This document shows, one piece after another, positions 24,540-32,721 of a stretch of DNA of 64,000 bases. The stretch comes from QAMH01 sp900556425 (GTDB lineage: Bacteria; Actinomycetota; Coriobacteriia; Coriobacteriales; QAMH01), in NCBI GenBank assembly GCA_902475535.1, contig CABRZR010000005.1, positions 1 through 64,000 on the forward strand, written 5' to 3'. The notes below the pieces were generated by a model. It worked only from the letters and a program-made list of their open reading frames with translations. It was not told the DNA's origin and searched no databases. Position numbers and translations under genes: made by a program. Each line of letters opens with the position of its first letter. Within the stretch, counting starts at the first letter, position 1.

Positions 24540-25286
24540 TTAGCCGTCCTCGCCCTTGCTGAGGTCCAGGTTTTCCTGAACGTTTGCGGACTTCATGACA
24601 AGCTTTGCCTTGCCAACGAGCCCCTCGGGAAGGTCGGTCACGTCCTCGGGTGCATCGAACATGTCCGGGAGGTCGTAGGGACGATGCTGGAAGAGGTTAA
24701 CCGCCTCCGCCTCGTCATACGGCACAAGGTTCTCCTTCTGGACCATCTTGGTGAAGACGATTGCGGGATGCGCCACATCGGGAGAGGGCATGTCCTCGAG
24801 CTGCTTGAGCTCGCCGTACTTCTTCTCGAGTTCGTCGAGCGGACCAAAGTCGAGCGCGCGACCCGGGCATGCCGCGACGCAGATGGGGATCTCTCCACGC
24901 TCGAGACGGTCATAGCACATGTTGCACTTCTGCATCTTGGTGCCCGGTGCGTCGGACTCGTACTGCGGAGCGCCGTACGGGCAGGCCTTCCAGCAGTTGC
25001 GATCACCCTGGCATGCCTCGGTGTCGAGAAGGACGGCACCGTACTTGTCCTCCTTGAAGAGCGCGTGATGCTCGCAGGCATCGACGCAAACCGGCTTCTC
25101 GCAGTGATAGCAGTTCGCAAACACCAGGTTCAGACGCGGCTGGGGAAATGCGCCCTCCTCCCACTGCAGGATGCGAAGCGGCTTGACCGGGCCGGGCTCG
25201 ATACCAAGCCAGTCACGGCAGGCAAGGACGCAAGCGCGGCAGTTGTAGCAGCGGCTTTGATCAAAATAGAAACCGTACTGAGTCAT
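24540..25286 (-). CDS. Ferredoxin-type electron-transfer subunit (DmsB/NrfC-like) of the molybdoenzyme
   Basis: 248 residues with four [4Fe-4S] binding sites: CYNCRACVLAC (residues 14-24), CYHCEKPVCVDAC (near 59-71), CQGDRNCWKAC (near 90-100) and CNMCYDRLERGEIPICVAAC (near 115-134). The pattern matches DmsB, PhsB and transhydroxylase small subunits, which shuttle electrons to the catalytic subunit. The ATG overlaps the catalytic-subunit stop by one base (TAATG), implying a 1:1 complex. No membrane-anchor (DmsC/NrfD) gene is present, so electrons must come from a soluble donor or from an anchor encoded elsewhere. Confidence 0.9.
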   Translation of the reverse strand: MTQYGFYFDQSRCYNCRACVLACRDWLGIEPGPVKPLRILQWEEGAFPQPRLNLVFANCYHCEKPVCVDACEHHALFKEDKYGAVLLDTEACQGDRNCWKACPYGAPQYESDAPGTKMQKCNMCYDRLERGEIPICVAACPGRALDFGPLDELEKKYGELKQLEDMPSPDVAHPAIVFTKMVQKENLVPYDEAEAVNLFQHRPYDLPDMFDAPEDVTDLPEGLVGKAKLVMKSANVQENLDLSKGEDG

Positions 25287-27883
25287 TAGTTGCCTCCGTT
25301 CTGTGCGACAACCGCAGCATCGGCAAACGTGCTCGAATCAGCCTTCTTGACATCGATGAGAGCTGCACATAGCAAGGGGCCGATGATGTCGCCGTACTGG
25401 TTATTCGGGGTCAGGAAGTTGCAGTTACCCCAGCGGTCGATGCCATCGGGCATCTTCTCGGTCTTCATACCGTTGGGCTCGTAATAGCGACCAAAAATCA
25501 GGCACGCGCAGCCCGGGGAGATACGGCTCGTAACGTAGGCGGGAACCATGACCTCACCGGCTTCGTTGAATGCGAGCACCAGGTCGCCGTCCTTGACGTT
25601 GCGGGCCTTCGCGTCGGCGGGGTTGAGCCACACGGAGTTGCGATACTCGTCGCGCATGAGTAGGTTCGCGTCACCGTTCATGTTCTGGCGGAAGAACGAG
25701 TGCGGCGTGACAAGATAGAGCGGGTACTCCTTCGTCTTCGCGGAGAAGAGGCTCTGCTGGCTGGGACGCCAACGGGCCATCGGGGGCAGCGGCTCGCCAA
25801 GGGCAGCGCCGTACATGTCCGAGACGCCCTTGGGGTTGACCTCGGCGTAATGCTCGTTGTAGAACTCGAGCTTGCCGGAACGGGTCTTGAACGGAGTCTT
25901 GTCCTTGATTTCCTGCTCGAACTTGGTATGGGGATAATCCTGCGGGATGATGATGATGGGCTTCTTCTTGAAGGTCTCCCAATCCTGGGGAACGATGTCC
26001 TCCGGATAGTCGGTCATGTTGGCTGCCCAAGCCTCGTAGACAGCGCCCATGTACGCATCGACGACCTCGTCCATTTCCTCGGGCTTCGTGTCCTTGATGT
26101 AGGGCATGAGCTTGTCACCCAGGCCAAGGCGCTTGCCGATCTCCTTCTCGACCCACCAAGGATGCATGCACTCACCCGGAGCATCGATGACCTTGTTGTA
26201 GTACATGAAGTAGTTGCCAAGCGACGGCGACAGGCCACAGCAGAACGGGCCGTTACCGTTGTAGCCGGAAGAAGAGCCACCCTCGAGACGCCAGTCGGAA
26301 AGCGGCATCAAAATGTCAGCGTAGCGGCTCGAGGAAGCAGCCATATCCCAGTGCGAGATGGCGACGAAGTCGAGCTTCTTGACGGCCTCGATACGCTCGT
26401 TGGTGTCCTGGTAGTTGCCGATGAACTGACGCGGGCTCTCGATGAGGTAGATGAGCGATTTGATGTTGGGAATGGGATTGTTCTCGGGGCAGCCAATTGC
26501 GGCCTTGTACTCCTGCTCCGTGATCTCGCCATTCTCCAGCTGCTCATGCATGAGCACAGCACGTGCCCATTGCTCTGCCTCGACAAGCTGCGGACTTGCA
26601 TACTCGGGCATGGCGGTACCGAGATAGTGCGTCGGCTTGCTGCGCAACGTGGGGATGTGCGGAGCATCGAAGCTCGAGCCGATGCAGGAGCCGGACTTGC
26701 CAACGTTGCCGCCCAGGACATTGAGATAGTTGTAGATGCGAGCGGTATCCACGCCGTTGACCATACGGGCGGCAGCCCAAACCTGACGGAAGTACACCGT
26801 GTCCTTGGAAGCATACAGACGGGCGAGCTCGGCAATCGTCTCTGCGGGAATGCCACAGATCTCTGCTGCCCACTCGGGTGTCTTGGGAATGTCGCCAGCC
26901 TCTTCGCCCATGACGTACTTGCGGAAGAGCTCGAGACCCTTGGGCTCGACCCACTCATCGCAGAACGCCTTGTCGTAGAGCTCCTCGTCGAACATGACAT
27001 ATGCCATCGCAAGCATGGCGGCGGCGTCAGTGCCCGGGCGGATGGGAATGTACTGGGTTGCCATCGTCTGCGCCGTGTTGTTATAACGCGGATCGATGTA
27101 GATGATGGGGATGTTCTTGTCCTTGGCAAGCTGGAACCAATACTGGAACTCCGGATAGTTGAGTACGACGTCAACGCCCCACAGGATAATGAGGTCAGAG
27201 TTCAGGATTGCCGGGCCCTCGGTCGTGTTCCAGGCACTGCCTTCCATCCACGTCTCCAGATTGACCTGGTAGCCATAGACGCAATCATCAGCGACGTAGT
27301 TGGGATAGAACGAGTCGATACCAGTGCCGTTGATGCCGCCGCCAGGCAAAAAGCCAGCAAATGGGTCATAGTGATTACCGCAGATGGTGTCCATCCAAAC
27401 GGAATAGGGACCGTACTTCTCGCGCGTGTCCCTATAGGCGTTGGCAACGTAATCCAGCGCCTCGTCCCAGGTGATGCGCTCGTACTCGTCCTCGCCGCGC
27501 AGATGTCCATTGGGCTCCTCGGGGCTCCAGTGCTTGCGCTTCATGGGATACAGCAGACGCGTGGGAGCGTAAATCGACTCTTTCCATGAACGACCGCGCG
27601 GACAAGCGCGATGCTGAACCAAACCGCTGCAAATCCTATCGAGATCCGTATAGGAATCCTCGCGACCAGAACCGAGATTGATGGTGTCGTCAGTCTCGAT
27701 GGCAGTGACCTTGCCGTCCTTCTTGTGCACCTTGAGCACGCAAAGGTCGAAGCAGCCATTGGCAGCGCAAGACGTATACACCGTCTCCTCGTTATCATGG
27801 ACTTCCATGATGCGCTCGCGAACAGCTTCGAGCTGGCCCTCCTTGGGAGCCCAGCTGCTTTCGAACTTCACCCTCTCTGCCAT
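25286..27883 (-). CDS. Molybdopterin-dependent oxidoreductase, DMSO-reductase superfamily, cytoplasmic
   Basis: 865 residues from the ATG at 27883 (AGAGGAGG upstream; frame open to 27958). The N-terminal [4Fe-4S] site is CAANGCFDLC with a distal ACPRG. Molybdopterin regions include ITWDEALDYVA, LIILWGVDVVLNYPE, IYIDPRYNNTA and a C-terminal pterin-binding domain (YLVTPHSFFRQN, NPADAKARNVKDGD). There is no twin-arginine signal, so it should work in the cytoplasm. The family includes DMSO, thiosulfate and selenate enzymes, pyrogallol transhydroxylase and the catechol dehydroxylases known from Eggerthellaceae. SDRs, a zinc dehydrogenase and MFS carriers around it favour an organic substrate; which one cannot be told. 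Confidence 0.85.
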   Translation of the reverse strand: MAERVKFESSWAPKEGQLEAVRERIMEVHDNEETVYTSCAANGCFDLCVLKVHKKDGKVTAIETDDTINLGSGREDSYTDLDRICSGLVQHRACPRGRSWKESIYAPTRLLYPMKRKHWSPEEPNGHLRGEDEYERITWDEALDYVANAYRDTREKYGPYSVWMDTICGNHYDPFAGFLPGGGINGTGIDSFYPNYVADDCVYGYQVNLETWMEGSAWNTTEGPAILNSDLIILWGVDVVLNYPEFQYWFQLAKDKNIPIIYIDPRYNNTAQTMATQYIPIRPGTDAAAMLAMAYVMFDEELYDKAFCDEWVEPKGLELFRKYVMGEEAGDIPKTPEWAAEICGIPAETIAELARLYASKDTVYFRQVWAAARMVNGVDTARIYNYLNVLGGNVGKSGSCIGSSFDAPHIPTLRSKPTHYLGTAMPEYASPQLVEAEQWARAVLMHEQLENGEITEQEYKAAIGCPENNPIPNIKSLIYLIESPRQFIGNYQDTNERIEAVKKLDFVAISHWDMAASSSRYADILMPLSDWRLEGGSSSGYNGNGPFCCGLSPSLGNYFMYYNKVIDAPGECMHPWWVEKEIGKRLGLGDKLMPYIKDTKPEEMDEVVDAYMGAVYEAWAANMTDYPEDIVPQDWETFKKKPIIIIPQDYPHTKFEQEIKDKTPFKTRSGKLEFYNEHYAEVNPKGVSDMYGAALGEPLPPMARWRPSQQSLFSAKTKEYPLYLVTPHSFFRQNMNGDANLLMRDEYRNSVWLNPADAKARNVKDGDLVLAFNEAGEVMVPAYVTSRISPGCACLIFGRYYEPNGMKTEKMPDGIDRWGNCNFLTPNNQYGDIIGPLLCAALIDVKKADSSTFADAAVVAQNGGN

Positions 27884-28043
27884 AAATAACCTCCTCTTGC
27901 CTCTCTTGCTTTCGTTACGAACTTCTTCTGACCGGAATCCCTCCGGCCTCCACCCCATTTCTGTTGATGGGAACCTTGTTTGGAGTATGCCTACCTTGCG
28001 TTTTTCGGTCTGTGCCTTCTGACACTGTTACGGAATGGATTTA

Positions 28044-28059
28044 TGTAGCGATGGTTACA
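28044..28059. promoter_or_regulatory. Candidate Crp/Fnr-family operator upstream of the molybdoenzyme
   Basis: TGTAGCGATGGTTACA matches TGTA-N8-TACA exactly. It lies about 160 bp upstream of the molybdoenzyme start; CATACT (27984-27989 on the minus strand) could be the -10 element, placing the site centre near -75. Its left ten bases recur at 29892-29901. Confidence 0.45.
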
Positions 28060-28084
28060 AACGTTGGTAAAAGGGCCATAGCAA

Positions 28085-28110
28085 CGGGCACCTCCCAAAG
28101 GAGGTGCCCG
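28085..28110. terminator. Strong hairpin between SDR 3 and the molybdoenzyme promoter
   Basis: Perfect 11-bp stem CGGGCACCTCC / GGAGGTGCCCG with loop CAAA, 30 bp after the SDR 3 stop on the minus strand. There is no T tract, so termination may be Rho-assisted or the hairpin may protect the transcript end. Confidence 0.55.
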
Positions 28111-28139
28111 AGAGAAGAAGGACGTTTGCGTTTAGAGGT

Positions 28140-28898
28140 CTAGACTGCCGTCCATCCACCATCAATGTAAATCGTCTGTCCCGTGGTGTACGCACTCGCA
28201 TCCGAAGCAAACAGGAGCAGCTGTCCGCAAAGCTCCTCGATACGACCTGGACGGCCGATAGGGCAGCGCTCCTTTAGCTCGGCCAAGGCGGCATCATCGA
28301 ACACCATCATCTCGGACGGAAACTCGCCGGGGCCAATTGCGTTTACGGTGATGTTGTATTGCGCCCACTCCTGCGCGAGCGAGCGTGTGAAGTTTGGTAC
28401 AGCTCCCTTTGTCGCGTTGTAGGCAAGGATGGGGTGATGGAATGATGCAATGTGACCATACATCGATGCCGTGTTGATGATGCGTCCGTAGTTGTTCTCG
28501 ATCATGTTCTTGGCGCATTCCCGCGCCATCAGGAAATAGCCCGTAAGGCTCACGTCCACGACCTGCTGCCAGCGCTCGAGAGGAAGGTCAACCGTGGGAC
28601 AGTACGCCATCATTCCGGCATTGTTCACGAGGATATCGACCTTTCCAAAAGTGTCGATGACCTTCTGGACTCCCGCAACGACCTGCTCCTCATTGCTGAC
28701 ATCGCAAGCGACCGGCAAAAACTCCCCACCTGTCGCCTCGATCTCGTCCTTGAGCTTCTCGAGCTTCTCGATGCGACGGGCAAAACCCGCGACCTTGGCT
28801 CCGTTTTCGGCCAGGGCCTTGCAGTATTCATAGCCCAATCCCGACGAGGCGCCAGTGACAATTGCAACTCTTCCGGTTAAATCCATGTAGTTCTTCAT
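28140..28898 (-). CDS. Short-chain dehydrogenase/reductase (SDR 3)
   Basis: 252 residues from the ATG at 28898 (GAGAGGAAAGG upstream); the frame is open to 29024 but that part is the SDR 4 tail region. Begins MKNYMDLTGRVAIVTG with cofactor motif TGASSGLGYEY, then GFARRIEKL (Arg-Arg after beta-2, favouring NADP(H); inference), VNNAGMMAY, catalytic Ser in NTASMYGH and YNATK. C-terminal IYIDGGWTAV. It resembles gluconate 5-dehydrogenase-like and 3-oxoacyl-ACP-reductase-like SDRs. It is the second gene of the cluster, about 100 bp after SDR 4. Confidence 0.85.
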   Translation of the reverse strand: MKNYMDLTGRVAIVTGASSGLGYEYCKALAENGAKVAGFARRIEKLEKLKDEIEATGGEFLPVACDVSNEEQVVAGVQKVIDTFGKVDILVNNAGMMAYCPTVDLPLERWQQVVDVSLTGYFLMARECAKNMIENNYGRIINTASMYGHIASFHHPILAYNATKGAVPNFTRSLAQEWAQYNITVNAIGPGEFPSEMMVFDDAALAELKERCPIGRPGRIEELCGQLLLFASDASAYTTGQTIYIDGGWTAV

Positions 28899-28999
28899 GC
28901 TTGAACCTTTCCTCTCTTCAATCCTTCTCGCGCGCATCTTTGTATGCCACGCGTTGCTGCCTGATGATTTGCCTGCAATGCCTTCGAAAGCGCGCTCGG

Positions 29000-29806
29000 T
29001 TAGATTCCGGCGACATCCGCCCATGTGGGGTTATGGCTTATCGTCCCGCCATCAATCACGAGACTCTCCCCCGTCATCCAGCGTGACGCATCCGAAACGA
29101 GAAAACCCACAGCCTCGGCAACGTCCATTCCCGACCCGTGTCCTGGCTCGAGAAGAGCCTGTCTGTCCATAGCCGCGAACGCTTCGGCCATCTGCGGCAT
29201 TTTCTCCATCATCTTTTCCGTCTGGACGTTCAGAACGAGCCCGGGTACCACACAGTTGCATCTGAGGCCTTGCCGTCCGTACTGGGCGGCAATGGAACGT
29301 GTAAGCGACTCGACACCGGCTTTGGCTGCCGCATAGGCGGCATAGCCTAGCTCACCGCGGCGAGCACCGGTCGTACCGATGTTCACGATTGCGCTCTTGT
29401 CTTGCTCCAGCATATGGGGAATCGCATGCTTGCAGCTGAGAAACACCGACTTGAGATTTACGTCGATATGCTTATCCCAATCCTCTAGGGACACCTCGTG
29501 CAGCGGTGGCTGCACGTCGGCATGCCAAAAAGCGTTGTTAACGAGGACGTCGATGCGTCCCGTATGGTCGATGGTCTGAGCAACGGCCTCTTTGACCTGC
29601 TCTTCCTTGGTCACATCACAGTGCACATACGCGGCACGCTTGTTCCTCAACTTCAGAAAGGAAAGCGTATCTATTCCCATATCGTCGTCGATATCCCATA
29701 CGACTATGAAATAGCCCTGATCAGCGAGCTTATGCGCAATGTAACGACCAGAACCGCCTGCACTAGCTCCTCCACCACCCGTGACGATTGCCGTCTTCTG
29801 ATCCAT
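29000..29806 (-). CDS. Short-chain dehydrogenase/reductase (SDR 4, variant cofactor loop)
   Basis: 268 residues, ATG at 29806 with GAGGGGAGAG upstream. The glycine-rich loop is unusual and longer (TGGGGASAGGSGRYIA instead of TGxxxGIG), the residue after beta-2 is acidic (VVWDIDDDMG; suggests NAD(H)), NNAFWHA replaces NNAG, and the catalytic Ser position reads NIGTTGA (Thr), followed by an intact YAAAK. These changes may alter the active site. It is the first gene of the cluster and is preceded by two candidate Crp/Fnr-type sites (29892-29907 and 29925-29940). Confidence 0.8.
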   Translation of the reverse strand: MDQKTAIVTGGGGASAGGSGRYIAHKLADQGYFIVVWDIDDDMGIDTLSFLKLRNKRAAYVHCDVTKEEQVKEAVAQTIDHTGRIDVLVNNAFWHADVQPPLHEVSLEDWDKHIDVNLKSVFLSCKHAIPHMLEQDKSAIVNIGTTGARRGELGYAAYAAAKAGVESLTRSIAAQYGRQGLRCNCVVPGLVLNVQTEKMMEKMPQMAEAFAAMDRQALLEPGHGSGMDVAEAVGFLVSDASRWMTGESLVIDGGTISHNPTWADVAGI

Positions 29807-29891
29807 ATCGCTCTCCCCTCTGTCGTACTCGAGCAGGAGCGATGCCGATAATCGCCCCTGTGACAGTATGGAAAAACGCAGTTACTGGCCC

Positions 29892-29940
29892 TGTAGCGAT
29901 GTGCAAGATTAAGGGATGGCGTTTTGTAGCAAATGCAACA
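29892..29940. promoter_or_regulatory. Two candidate Crp/Fnr-family sites upstream of SDR 4
   Basis: TGTAGCAAATGCAACA (29925-29940) matches TGTA-N8-TACA with one mismatch and is preceded by TTT. TGTAGCGATGTGCAAG (29892-29907) has a perfect left half only. The two are 33 bp apart, about three helical turns. The 149-bp gap holds no gene. Confidence 0.4.
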
Positions 29941-29955
29941 TTCAAGCAGGAAAGA

Positions 29956-31431
29956 TCACGAGGCTGTGCACGGCTCTTTCCGCACGCGAAGACGGGCTGC
30001 CATGTCCTTCCGCTTCTGCCATAGGCCGTATTCGAGCCCGACGGGATACGAATAGGGATTGAGAATGCGCTTGTTGCTCTCGTCCAGAAACGAGAGCTGC
30101 CTGAACGCACGGTTTCGTGCCCTATGCGCCGTCTGCTCTTCGCTCGCGAGAACGGGCTTTCCCTCCCGCACCAACGGCTCGAGGAGCGTCGTGCACTCAA
30201 GTCCCTCGAGGTTCTTGCGGCGCAATGCATCCACGGGATCGACGATAGTCTCGCAGCTTCGCACGTCAGACCTTTCGTCATAGATCATGTCTCCCGCATA
30301 GCTACCGTCTGGATGATGATAGCGACGAACATCCAACACGCCCGGAATGGTGAGCTTCGCCGTCGACTCGGACACCTTGAGGCAATCGTGCCATTCCCCA
30401 TCGCGGGAATCGCGCTGGGCCGAGAGCTTGTAGACGCCACCAAGCGCCGGTTGATCGAAGGCCGTCGCGAGTTTGGTACCAATGCCCCAGGAGGTAACGG
30501 GCGTTCCCTCGTCGAGGATGGACTGCACGCTGTACTCGTCAAGGTCATTCGAGAGCACGATGCCGCAATCGAAAAGGCCCGCCTTGTCCAGCATCCCACG
30601 AGCCAGACGCGCAGCCCAGGCGAGGTCGCCCGAATCAATGCGAACGCCTGCAAGGCGCTCCCCGCGTCCCTGCATTTCGAGGCCAACGGTAATGGCGTTC
30701 TCTATACCCTGGCGTACGTCATAGGTATCGACAAGAAGCACGCAGTTGTTGGGAAAGACGTGCGCATAGGCACGAAATGCCTCAAGCTCACTCGGAAAGG
30801 CCATGACCCAGGAGTGCGCATGCGTACCCGAAACGGGAATATCGAAGAGATCGCCTGCAAGCACGTTGCTTGTCGAGGCACATCCGCCCACATAGGCGGC
30901 ACGGCTCGCCCAGGTGCCGCCCGCAGCCCCTTGCGCCCTGCGCAAACCGAACTCGGCTACGGGCGTACCTGCCGCCGCCTGGCAAATGCGCGAGGCCTTC
31001 GTCGCAACGAGCGTCTGGAAGTTCACGCAGTTTAGCAGCGCCGTTTCGAGCATCTGGCACTCGATGATGGGACCTGTCACGCGTACGAGCGGTTCATACG
31101 GAAACACGACGCTCCCCTCGGGAACGGCATCGATGTTGCAGCTGAGCTCATATCTCATGAGGTATTCCAGAAAATCCGCGCTGAAGAGCCTGCCGCCGCC
31201 CGGCGCGTCAAGCGATGCGAGATAGGCGATATGCTCGCTCGTGAACTTGAATGTCTCGATGAGCTCCGTCAGCTGTGCCATACCGCAGGCAATCGCATAC
31301 CCACCCTCAAAGGGGATCTCTCGAAAGAACATGTGGAAGCAGGCCTCGTTTGACGTCTTTCCCGCCTTGAAGTAACCCTGGGACATCGTCAACTGGTAGA
31401 GATCCGTCAACAAGGTGAGATCAATCTGCAT
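29956..31431 (-). CDS. pncB: Nicotinate phosphoribosyltransferase
   Basis: Salvages nicotinate into nicotinate mononucleotide with PRPP and ATP, feeding NAD synthesis. 491 residues with LTDLYQLTMSQGYF at the N-terminus, EFGLRRAQGAAGGTWAS, SGTHAHSWVMAF, LLVDTYDVRQGIENAI, GVRIDSGDLA and SYAGDMIYDER, all family landmarks. Its ATG at 31431 lies 11 bases inside the end of the upstream EIIC-like gene, so the two are translationally linked. A pathway needing many NAD(P)-dependent dehydrogenases lies next door, and the shared operator type (32658-32673) would allow coordinated NAD supply (inference). Confidence 0.95.
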   Translation of the reverse strand: MQIDLTLLTDLYQLTMSQGYFKAGKTSNEACFHMFFREIPFEGGYAIACGMAQLTELIETFKFTSEHIAYLASLDAPGGGRLFSADFLEYLMRYELSCNIDAVPEGSVVFPYEPLVRVTGPIIECQMLETALLNCVNFQTLVATKASRICQAAAGTPVAEFGLRRAQGAAGGTWASRAAYVGGCASTSNVLAGDLFDIPVSGTHAHSWVMAFPSELEAFRAYAHVFPNNCVLLVDTYDVRQGIENAITVGLEMQGRGERLAGVRIDSGDLAWAARLARGMLDKAGLFDCGIVLSNDLDEYSVQSILDEGTPVTSWGIGTKLATAFDQPALGGVYKLSAQRDSRDGEWHDCLKVSESTAKLTIPGVLDVRRYHHPDGSYAGDMIYDERSDVRSCETIVDPVDALRRKNLEGLECTTLLEPLVREGKPVLASEEQTAHRARNRAFRQLSFLDESNKRILNPYSYPVGLEYGLWQKRKDMAARLRVRKEPCTAS

Positions 31432-32533
31432 TGCACTCGTTTCCCTCTTTAAGCGGCGCGGAATTCAAGGACAGATCCTCGGTCGTGATAAGACCCGCCC
31501 TGCGCATCGGAACATACGCGAGCATGCTTATCACTGCCGGAAGTACCAGGCACACAGTCAGCAGCCCGAGCCACTCGAAGAGCCCGGGAACCACACCTGC
31601 TGCAATCCAGCCGGTATAGACGCCGATGGGGCCGACAAGACCGCAGGTCCCCATGCCCGATGCGATTGCAGGCCCGTTTTGGGCAAGGCAGAATATGCAG
31701 GTTGCCACCGGCCCGCAAACGGCCGAGGCGATGATGGGCGGTATCCAAATGCGTGGGTTGCGTATGATGTTCGGCATCTGCATCATGGATGTGCCCAGAC
31801 CTTGCGAGACGAGTCCCGAAATGCCATTGGCCTTGAAGCTGATAACGGCAAAGCCAACCATCTGAGCGCAGCACCCGGCAAGCGCCGCCCCGCCGGCAAG
31901 ACCCGTAAGGCCCAACGCCGCGCAAATGGCAGCCGAAGATATGGGCAACGTAAGCGCAATGCCGACAACGACGGCAACGACAATGCCCATGGCGAACGGC
32001 GCAAGCTCTGTCGCCCACATCACGACCGCCCCAAGAGACGAAGCGAGCATCCCGATAGCGGGAGCGCACGCAAACGAAAGGGCGCATCCTCCCCCGATGA
32101 CGACAAGGGGCGTAACGAGTATGTCGACTCGGGTCTCGCCGGAAACGAGTTTTCCCAGCTCGGTCGCCACGATGGCTATGACGAAGACCGAGAGCGGACC
32201 ACCGGCACCGCCCAAATCATTGGCTGCAAGACCAACCGTTGCAAGTGACAGCAGAACCAGCACGGGCGCATGGAGCGCATAGCCAATGGCAATCGCCATG
32301 GCCGGACCACATACGCTCTTCGCGAATGTGCCTATCTCGTTCAAAAGGGCAATGCCGCTCAAGTCACCAATGGTGACAAGGATGGTCCCCACGAGCAAAG
32401 AGGCGAATAGACCCTGGGCCATCGCGGATAGCGCATCGATGAGGTAGCGCTGCGCAGATGGGCTCACGTCTTTACTACGTGCAAACGAAAGGCCCCGGAT
32501 AATGATGCTCGTCCTCTTTTCGATGGACCGCAT
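31421..32533 (-). CDS. EIIC-like multi-pass membrane protein (PTS_EIIC_2 type), possible vitamin or sugar carrier
   Basis: 370 residues with about nine to ten hydrophobic segments, rich in Gly/Ala. Sequence style (LIDALSAMAQGLFASLLVGTI at the N-terminus, PLVVIGGG, MGTCGLVGPIGVYTG near residue 310) matches the stand-alone 'PTS sugar transporter subunit IIC' family of Firmicutes and Actinobacteria. No EIIA or EIIB gene is nearby, so it may not be a phosphotransferase permease. The 11-base overlap with pncB suggests transport of a pyridine or ribose-related compound (inference). A 22-bp palindromic operator precedes it at 32655-32676. The start at 32533 has only a weak ribosome site. Confidence 0.7.
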   Translation of the reverse strand: MRSIEKRTSIIIRGLSFARSKDVSPSAQRYLIDALSAMAQGLFASLLVGTILVTIGDLSGIALLNEIGTFAKSVCGPAMAIAIGYALHAPVLVLLSLATVGLAANDLGGAGGPLSVFVIAIVATELGKLVSGETRVDILVTPLVVIGGGCALSFACAPAIGMLASSLGAVVMWATELAPFAMGIVVAVVVGIALTLPISSAAICAALGLTGLAGGAALAGCCAQMVGFAVISFKANGISGLVSQGLGTSMMQMPNIIRNPRIWIPPIIASAVCGPVATCIFCLAQNGPAIASGMGTCGLVGPIGVYTGWIAAGVVPGLFEWLGLLTVCLVLPAVISMLAYVPMRRAGLITTEDLSLNSAPLKEGNECNAD

Positions 32534-32654
32534 AATCGCTCTTCTCGAAACGGAAACACTGCGTGCAGGGGGCAGCTCGAGGAAAGCCTTTGCCGCTCGA
32601 ATGGGGATAACTACCCCCTACAGTGCACGCAGTATAGGAAGCATAGGAGCAGCC

Positions 32655-32676
32655 TTTTGTAGCAGCCGCTACAAAA
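32655..32676. promoter_or_regulatory. Perfect palindromic operator upstream of the EIIC-like/pncB operon
   Basis: Arms TTTTGTAGC and GCTACAAAA separated by AGCC. The inner part TGTAGCAGCCGCTACA is a perfect TGTA-N8-TACA dyad. It is 120 bp upstream of the EIIC-like start on the minus strand. Between it and the gene is another dyad, ACTGCGTGCA / TGCACGCAGT enclosing GGGGG and CCCCC (about 32568-32634), a possible attenuator. Confidence 0.5.
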
Positions 32677-32721
32677 CAAGGAGAATCTTTTGAGGATATG
32701 CAAAAAGAACCAAGAGCTCTG

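Noticed and set aside
25700..27589. 629-codon plus-strand frame opposite the molybdoenzyme
   Set aside because: Antisense shadow of a conserved catalytic subunit.
25286..27883. Naming the molybdoenzyme a catechol or dopamine dehydroxylase
   Set aside because: The superfamily fits but substrate-specific features cannot be read here; lack of Tat signal and anchor differs from several described members.
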